Below the pieces are notes generated by a model. It was not told the DNA's origin. It made no database searches and worked only from the letters and a program-made list of their open reading frames with translations. From Taklimakanibacter albus (GTDB lineage: Bacteria; Pseudomonadota; Alphaproteobacteria; Rhizobiales; Aestuariivirgaceae), in assembly GCF_016595235.1 (NCBI RefSeq), contig NZ_JAENHL010000007.1, forward strand, positions 1,992,043 through 2,056,042: 64,000 nucleotides of DNA, read 5' to 3'. A program made the translations under genes and the position numbers. Shown here one piece after another: positions 60,536-64,000 of the stretch; position 1 is the stretch's first letter, and each line of letters starts with the position of its first letter.

Positions 60536-61879
60536 ATGGACAGTAGAAGACACCTCTCGCGTCGTGATCTCCTGAAGACTTCGGCCATGCTGGGCGCAGG
60601 CTCTGCGCTCTCGGGCCTTCTCCCCGCCTTCGCCGCACAGGCGCAGGACAAGACGCTCGACATGTGGTGGTGGGGCGAGCAGGAATTGCCCGGCCTGCAG
60701 AAATTCGTCGACAGCTCGATCGCCGGCTACAAGGAGGCGACCGTCAAGCCGATGCTGCAGGATACCGCCGTGGTGATCTCGCAGTTCCAGACGGCCGCTG
60801 CCGCCGGCAAGGCGCCCGACATCCAGTATCTCTGGAACGGCGTCTACCATATGGAAAGCGTGTGGCTCGGCTATCTGAAGGGCCTCAAGGGCCTGGTGAG
60901 CGACGATGTGCTCACCGCCTCCAACCCGACCGCGCTCAGCCGCTTCGGCGGCGACATCTACCGGGTCGGCTGGTATCCGCTGCCGATGTTCTGGTGCTAC
61001 AACAAGACGCTGTTCGAAAAGGCCGGCCTCGATCCGGAGGCGCCTCCCGCCACCTGGGACGCGCTGCTCGCGGCTTGCGAGAAGCTCAAAACCGCCGGCA
61101 TCGAGCCTCTCGGCGGCGGCATCCAGGACGGTTACTGGAGCGAATGGTACATCACCCACTCCCTGCCGCAGAATCTCGACACGCTGGGCGAAGCGGTCGA
61201 GCTCTTCATCGGCGAGAAGGATTTCCGCGATCCCAAATATCATGAGCATTGGACGAAGTTGGCGGAGCTGAAGACCCGCGGCTATCTCAACAAGGACATG
61301 TCCTCGCTCGAGCTCTATCCGGGCATCGACCTCGTCGCCGCCGGCAAGCTCGCCATCGGCCAGTCGATCGGCACCAGGCTTCCGGCCGACAGCAAGGCGA
61401 CCGGCGGCAAGATCGGCTACATGACCATGCCGGTCTTCGGCAAGGGCAAGCTCGCCGGCGTGCCGGTGGTCGACGTGCAGGGGCTCGGCATCTCGACCAA
61501 TGCCGAAGACCCGAAGACGGCTGCCGCTTTCCTCGAATATCTCCATTCGCCGGAGCGGCTGAAGGCGTTCTGGGACGCGACCGGCTGGATCCCGTCCAAC
61601 AAGAACTTCGACACCAGCGTCATCGCCGATGCCTCGGTGCGTGGTCTGTGGGAGAATTGGGGCCTGAAGCCCAACATCTCCAACGTGACCAATCTCGTGC
61701 CCGGCCAGTTCTATGAGCGCGCCGCCATCCCGACCGGACAGCAGATCGTCCAGGGCTCGATGACCGGCGAGCAGGCGGGCGAGCTCGCGTCCAACACCGC
61801 CAAGGAATGGCGCGAGTTCAACCCCGACATGGTCGAGAACTACCGCAAATGGGCGCTCGATCTGTCGGCGCCGCTGTAA
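60536..61879 (+). CDS. ABC transporter sugar-binding protein, family 1
   Basis: A 447-residue periplasmic binding protein of the UgpB/MalE-like class. A twin-arginine signal (HLSRRDLLKTSAM) leads to a cut near AQAQD; the mature part opens KTLDMWWWGEQELPGLQKF. Motifs APDIQYLWNG and YNKTLFEKAGLDP are typical. It lies 39 bases after the SDR gene. The ligand is probably a sugar or polyol; it cannot be named. Confidence 0.91.
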   Translation: MDSRRHLSRRDLLKTSAMLGAGSALSGLLPAFAAQAQDKTLDMWWWGEQELPGLQKFVDSSIAGYKEATVKPMLQDTAVVISQFQTAAAAGKAPDIQYLWNGVYHMESVWLGYLKGLKGLVSDDVLTASNPTALSRFGGDIYRVGWYPLPMFWCYNKTLFEKAGLDPEAPPATWDALLAACEKLKTAGIEPLGGGIQDGYWSEWYITHSLPQNLDTLGEAVELFIGEKDFRDPKYHEHWTKLAELKTRGYLNKDMSSLELYPGIDLVAAGKLAIGQSIGTRLPADSKATGGKIGYMTMPVFGKGKLAGVPVVDVQGLGISTNAEDPKTAAAFLEYLHSPERLKAFWDATGWIPSNKNFDTSVIADASVRGLWENWGLKPNISNVTNLVPGQFYERAAIPTGQQIVQGSMTGEQAGELASNTAKEWREFNPDMVENYRKWALDLSAPL

Positions 61880-61900
61880 TCTGAAAGACCTCCCTGGGTT

Positions 61901-62037
61901 TCCCCTTCTCCCGCGCGGTACGCGTGGGAGAAGGTGCCCGAAGGGCGGATGAGGGCTCTTCTGTGAGAGCTACGAATTCTAAGAGCCCTCACCCGGCCTT
62001 CGGCCACCCTCTCCCATCCTTCGGACGGGAGAGGGAG
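61901..62037. repeat. Intergenic triple palindrome (family B)
   Basis: Three inverted repeats in a row: TTCTCCC/GGGAGAA around a CGCG-rich centre, GGATGAGGGCTCTT paired with AAGAGCCCTCACCC, and CCCTCTCCC/GGGAGAGGG around a TTCGGA loop. It fills the gap between the binding-protein and permease genes and belongs to a widespread alphaproteobacterial intergenic type. Confidence 0.75.
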
Positions 62038-62066
62038 AAAACTGGAGATATGAGCGCGTTTCCGAC

Positions 62067-62951
62067 ATGACCGCATTACAAAGCCAGAAGCTCAAGCCCT
62101 ATCTCTATGTACTGCCGCTGATCCTGCTGCTGGCTTTCGTCTTCGGCTATCCCTTGCTGCGCATCTTCGAATTCAGCTTCAAACTGGTGCGTGGCATCGA
62201 CGGGCCGTGGATCGGCCTGCGCAATTACGAATTGATCCTTGGCCAGTCGCTGTTCTGGGAATCGGTGCTGCATAATATCCAGCTCCTGCTGGCGATCCCG
62301 GCGATGGTGGTGATCTCGCTCCTCATCTCCATCCTGCTCTATGAGCGCATCACCGGCTGGAAGCTCTACCGCATCATCGTCTTCGTGCCCTTCGTGCTCG
62401 CCATCCCGATCATCGCGGTGGTGATGAAGCGCATGTTCCAGTTTTCCGGACCCGTCAACGAGGTGCTGCGCTGGCTGAGCCTCGATTTTCTGGCGCTCGA
62501 CTGGATCGGCTCCTCCGACGTGGCGTTGTGGACAGTGATGATCCTGATCGTCTGGCGCGAATCGGCGCTCGGCATCATCCTGTTCCTCGCCCGGCTTCTG
62601 AGCCTCGATGAATCGATGCTGGAGGCGGCACGCCTCGAAGGCGCCAATTGGTGGCAGCGCGTCTGGCACATCATCCTGCCGCAGATGCGCGGCGTCATCG
62701 AATTTTATGTCGTGGTCTCGGTCATCACCATTCTCGCCGCCGTGTTCTCTTATGTCTATGTGGTGGGCGGCGGCCGCGGCGGGCCGGGCACCGCTACCAT
62801 GGTCATCGAATTCTACATCTTCAATGCCTTGATCCGCACCAGCCTGCCCGGCATCGCGGCGGCCGCCTCCGTACTGCTGTTCCTGGTCTCGGTGCTGCTC
62901 ATCTTCCCGATGTTCCGCGCCCGCCGCCGGGTTCGGGAAGAGGAGGCATGA
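62067..62951 (+). CDS. ABC transporter permease, CUT1/MalF-like
   Basis: A 294-residue permease with six helices (LYVLPLILLLAFVFGYPLLR start, VPFVLAIPIIAVVMKRMFQF, coupling loop LEAARLEGANWWQRVWH). It is of the UgpA type without the large periplasmic loop of MalF itself. It overlaps the next permease by four bases. Confidence 0.92.
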   Translation: MTALQSQKLKPYLYVLPLILLLAFVFGYPLLRIFEFSFKLVRGIDGPWIGLRNYELILGQSLFWESVLHNIQLLLAIPAMVVISLLISILLYERITGWKLYRIIVFVPFVLAIPIIAVVMKRMFQFSGPVNEVLRWLSLDFLALDWIGSSDVALWTVMILIVWRESALGIILFLARLLSLDESMLEAARLEGANWWQRVWHIILPQMRGVIEFYVVVSVITILAAVFSYVYVVGGGRGGPGTATMVIEFYIFNALIRTSLPGIAAAASVLLFLVSVLLIFPMFRARRRVREEEA

Positions 62952-63817
62952 CGATGTCCGAGATCGCCACCCAAGACAGAAGACGCCGCGCCCGCGCGCA
63001 GACCGCCCTCGGCGATGCGCTCAAGCAGGGTGTCCTCCTTATCGCCTCCTTCGTCGCTCTGGTGCCGACCTTCTACATGATCATGACGGCACTCAAGAGC
63101 GAGGAGGAATATGCGATCGACAAGCTCGGCCTGCCCGACGCGCCGATCCTCGACAATTTCCGCGCCGTGCTCGTCGACAGCCCGTTTCTCGCCTGGATGC
63201 TCAACAGCTTCATCCTGGTGGTGGGGTCGGTCGCGCTCAGCATCGTGGTCTCCTGCCTCGCCGCCTATGCCATCGCGCGGATGGAGTTCAAGGGCCGCGA
63301 GACGCTCCTGGCGCTCAGCACCTCGCTGATGGCGGTGCCGCCGGTGGTCATGATCGTGCCGCTCTTCGTGCTCTATACCCAGCTCGACCTGATCAGCACC
63401 TATCAGGGCGCCATCATCATCTATGCCGGCCTGATCACGCCGTTCTCGGTCTATCTGCTCACCACCTTCTTCCGCACCGTGCCGAAGGAATTGTTCGAAT
63501 CGGCGAAACTCGACGGTGCCGGCGACCTTTTGATCCTGTGGAAGATCGTGCTGCCTTTGTCGCTGCCGGCATTGGTGACCCTGGTTGTGGTGAACTCGCT
63601 TTATGTCTGGAATGACCTCTTGATCGCCATTATCTTTCTGCAGGAAGATGCCAAGCGGACGCTGATGGCCGGCATCAGCGTCTTCCAGGGCCGCTACAAC
63701 AACCAGGTGCCCTTGACCATGGCCGGCATGGTGATCGCCAGCGCCCCGATGTTCATTCTCTATATCGCCTTCCAGAAGCATTTCATCCGAGGCCTCATGG
63801 CGGGCGCCATCAAATGA
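62948..63817 (+). CDS. ABC transporter permease, CUT1/MalG-like
   Basis: A 289-residue partner permease. After a basic N-terminus (RRRARAQTALGDALK) come six helices; the coupling loop is ELFESAKLDGAGDLLILWKI and the C-terminal FQKHFIRGLMAGAIK is the MalG-type end that contacts the ATPase. ATG at 62948 overlaps the MalF-like stop; ATG at 62954 is an alternative. No ATPase gene is seen before the window ends. Confidence 0.92.
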   Translation: MTMSEIATQDRRRRARAQTALGDALKQGVLLIASFVALVPTFYMIMTALKSEEEYAIDKLGLPDAPILDNFRAVLVDSPFLAWMLNSFILVVGSVALSIVVSCLAAYAIARMEFKGRETLLALSTSLMAVPPVVMIVPLFVLYTQLDLISTYQGAIIIYAGLITPFSVYLLTTFFRTVPKELFESAKLDGAGDLLILWKIVLPLSLPALVTLVVVNSLYVWNDLLIAIIFLQEDAKRTLMAGISVFQGRYNNQVPLTMAGMVIASAPMFILYIAFQKHFIRGLMAGAIK

Positions 63818-64000
63818 TCATCCTCGAAAGCGCCGAACTCCAGGTCGCGGTCAGCTGCCAAGTCGGCGGCAGCATCACCCGCATGACCGTCAAGGAGAGC
63901 GGCCTCGATGTGCTGGGTGAAGTCCCCTGGCCGGTGACGGATGAGCCGATCGCCAGTGGCGCGGCGCGCGATGAGCCCGAATTCCTGACCCGCTTCACGG
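63814..64000 (+). CDS. Aldose 1-epimerase-like protein, N-terminal part
   Basis: The frame starts with ATG 63814, overlapping the permease stop by four bases, and runs off the right edge after 62 residues. VSCQVGGSITRMTVKESGLD matches the first strands of galactose-mutarotase-fold proteins (GGxIxxL-type opening). Only the start is visible, so the assignment is provisional; it fits an importer operon for sugars. Confidence 0.6.
   Translation, partial: MIILESAELQVAVSCQVGGSITRMTVKESGLDVLGEVPWPVTDEPIASGAARDEPEFLTRFT

Noticed and set aside
59693-61546. 617-residue minus-strand open frame across the SDR and binding-protein genes
   Set aside because: It spans two well-formed genes and their gap on the other strand and reads like compositional antisense, without motifs.

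Overview
The window is high-GC alphaproteobacterial DNA, most likely from a member of the Hyphomicrobiales (Rhizobiales). The grounds are the ehu/eut ectoine genes in the rhizobial style, a ccoNOQP cbb3 oxidase with ccoI/ccoS, a rhizobial-type nirK/nnrS/nnrR set, a phnGHIJKL locus with the DUF1045 and hexapeptide-transferase companions, and dispersed intergenic palindromes. Genus cannot be fixed. Genes are densely packed with many 4-base start/stop overlaps. No tRNA, rRNA, transposase, phage gene or CRISPR array was seen.

Layout. 1-1204: end of a CrtI-type flavoprotein gene. 1280-6425: a five-gene Dpp/Opp-type peptide (or nickel/opine) importer. 6422-15890: a sugar or cyclitol utilisation locus with three Gfo/Idh/MocA dehydrogenases, two TIM-barrel isomerase/epimerase proteins, a LacI regulator and a Frc/Rbs-type importer, linked by three near-identical 12-bp operators. 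16063-25964: ectoine/5-hydroxyectoine use, with a MocR/EnuR-type regulator, two M24 hydrolases, eutC and eutB on the minus strand, divergent from ehuBCDA and a GntR regulator. 25946-31179: a polyamine-type importer translationally coupled to a metallo-beta-lactamase-fold hydrolase, under a divergent TetR gene with twin palindromes between. 31264-34859: nirK, nnrS, pseudoazurin and an NnrR-like Crp/Fnr regulator. 34988-41715: ccoNOQP, a 62-aa membrane protein, a DUF2189 protein, ccoI and ccoS. 42004-46374: HlyD / tandem ABC-2 permease / HlyD export set without an ATPase. 46466-57374: carbon-phosphorus lyase locus (phnGHIJKL, an opposing NTF2-like gene, phnCDE, DUF1045, phnM, phnN, hexapeptide transferase). 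57825-59072: MscS channel. 59340-59530: decayed winged-helix regulator remnant. 59720-64000: SDR, sugar-binding protein, two CUT1-type permeases and the start of an aldose-epimerase-like gene.

Themes. Six solute importers in 64 kb, each with its own catabolic genes or regulator, indicate an oligotrophic soil/rhizosphere scavenger. The cbb3 oxidase and nitrite reductase indicate life at low oxygen, and Fnr/FixK-type boxes stand in front of ccoN and the nir genes. Five of six importer operons carry a strong inverted repeat exactly between the binding-protein gene and the first permease gene, suggesting a common device for making excess binding protein. The least described part is the LacI-controlled Gfo/Idh plus isomerase locus, whose make-up resembles oxidise-then-eliminate (3-keto-sugar) pathways but whose substrate is unknown.
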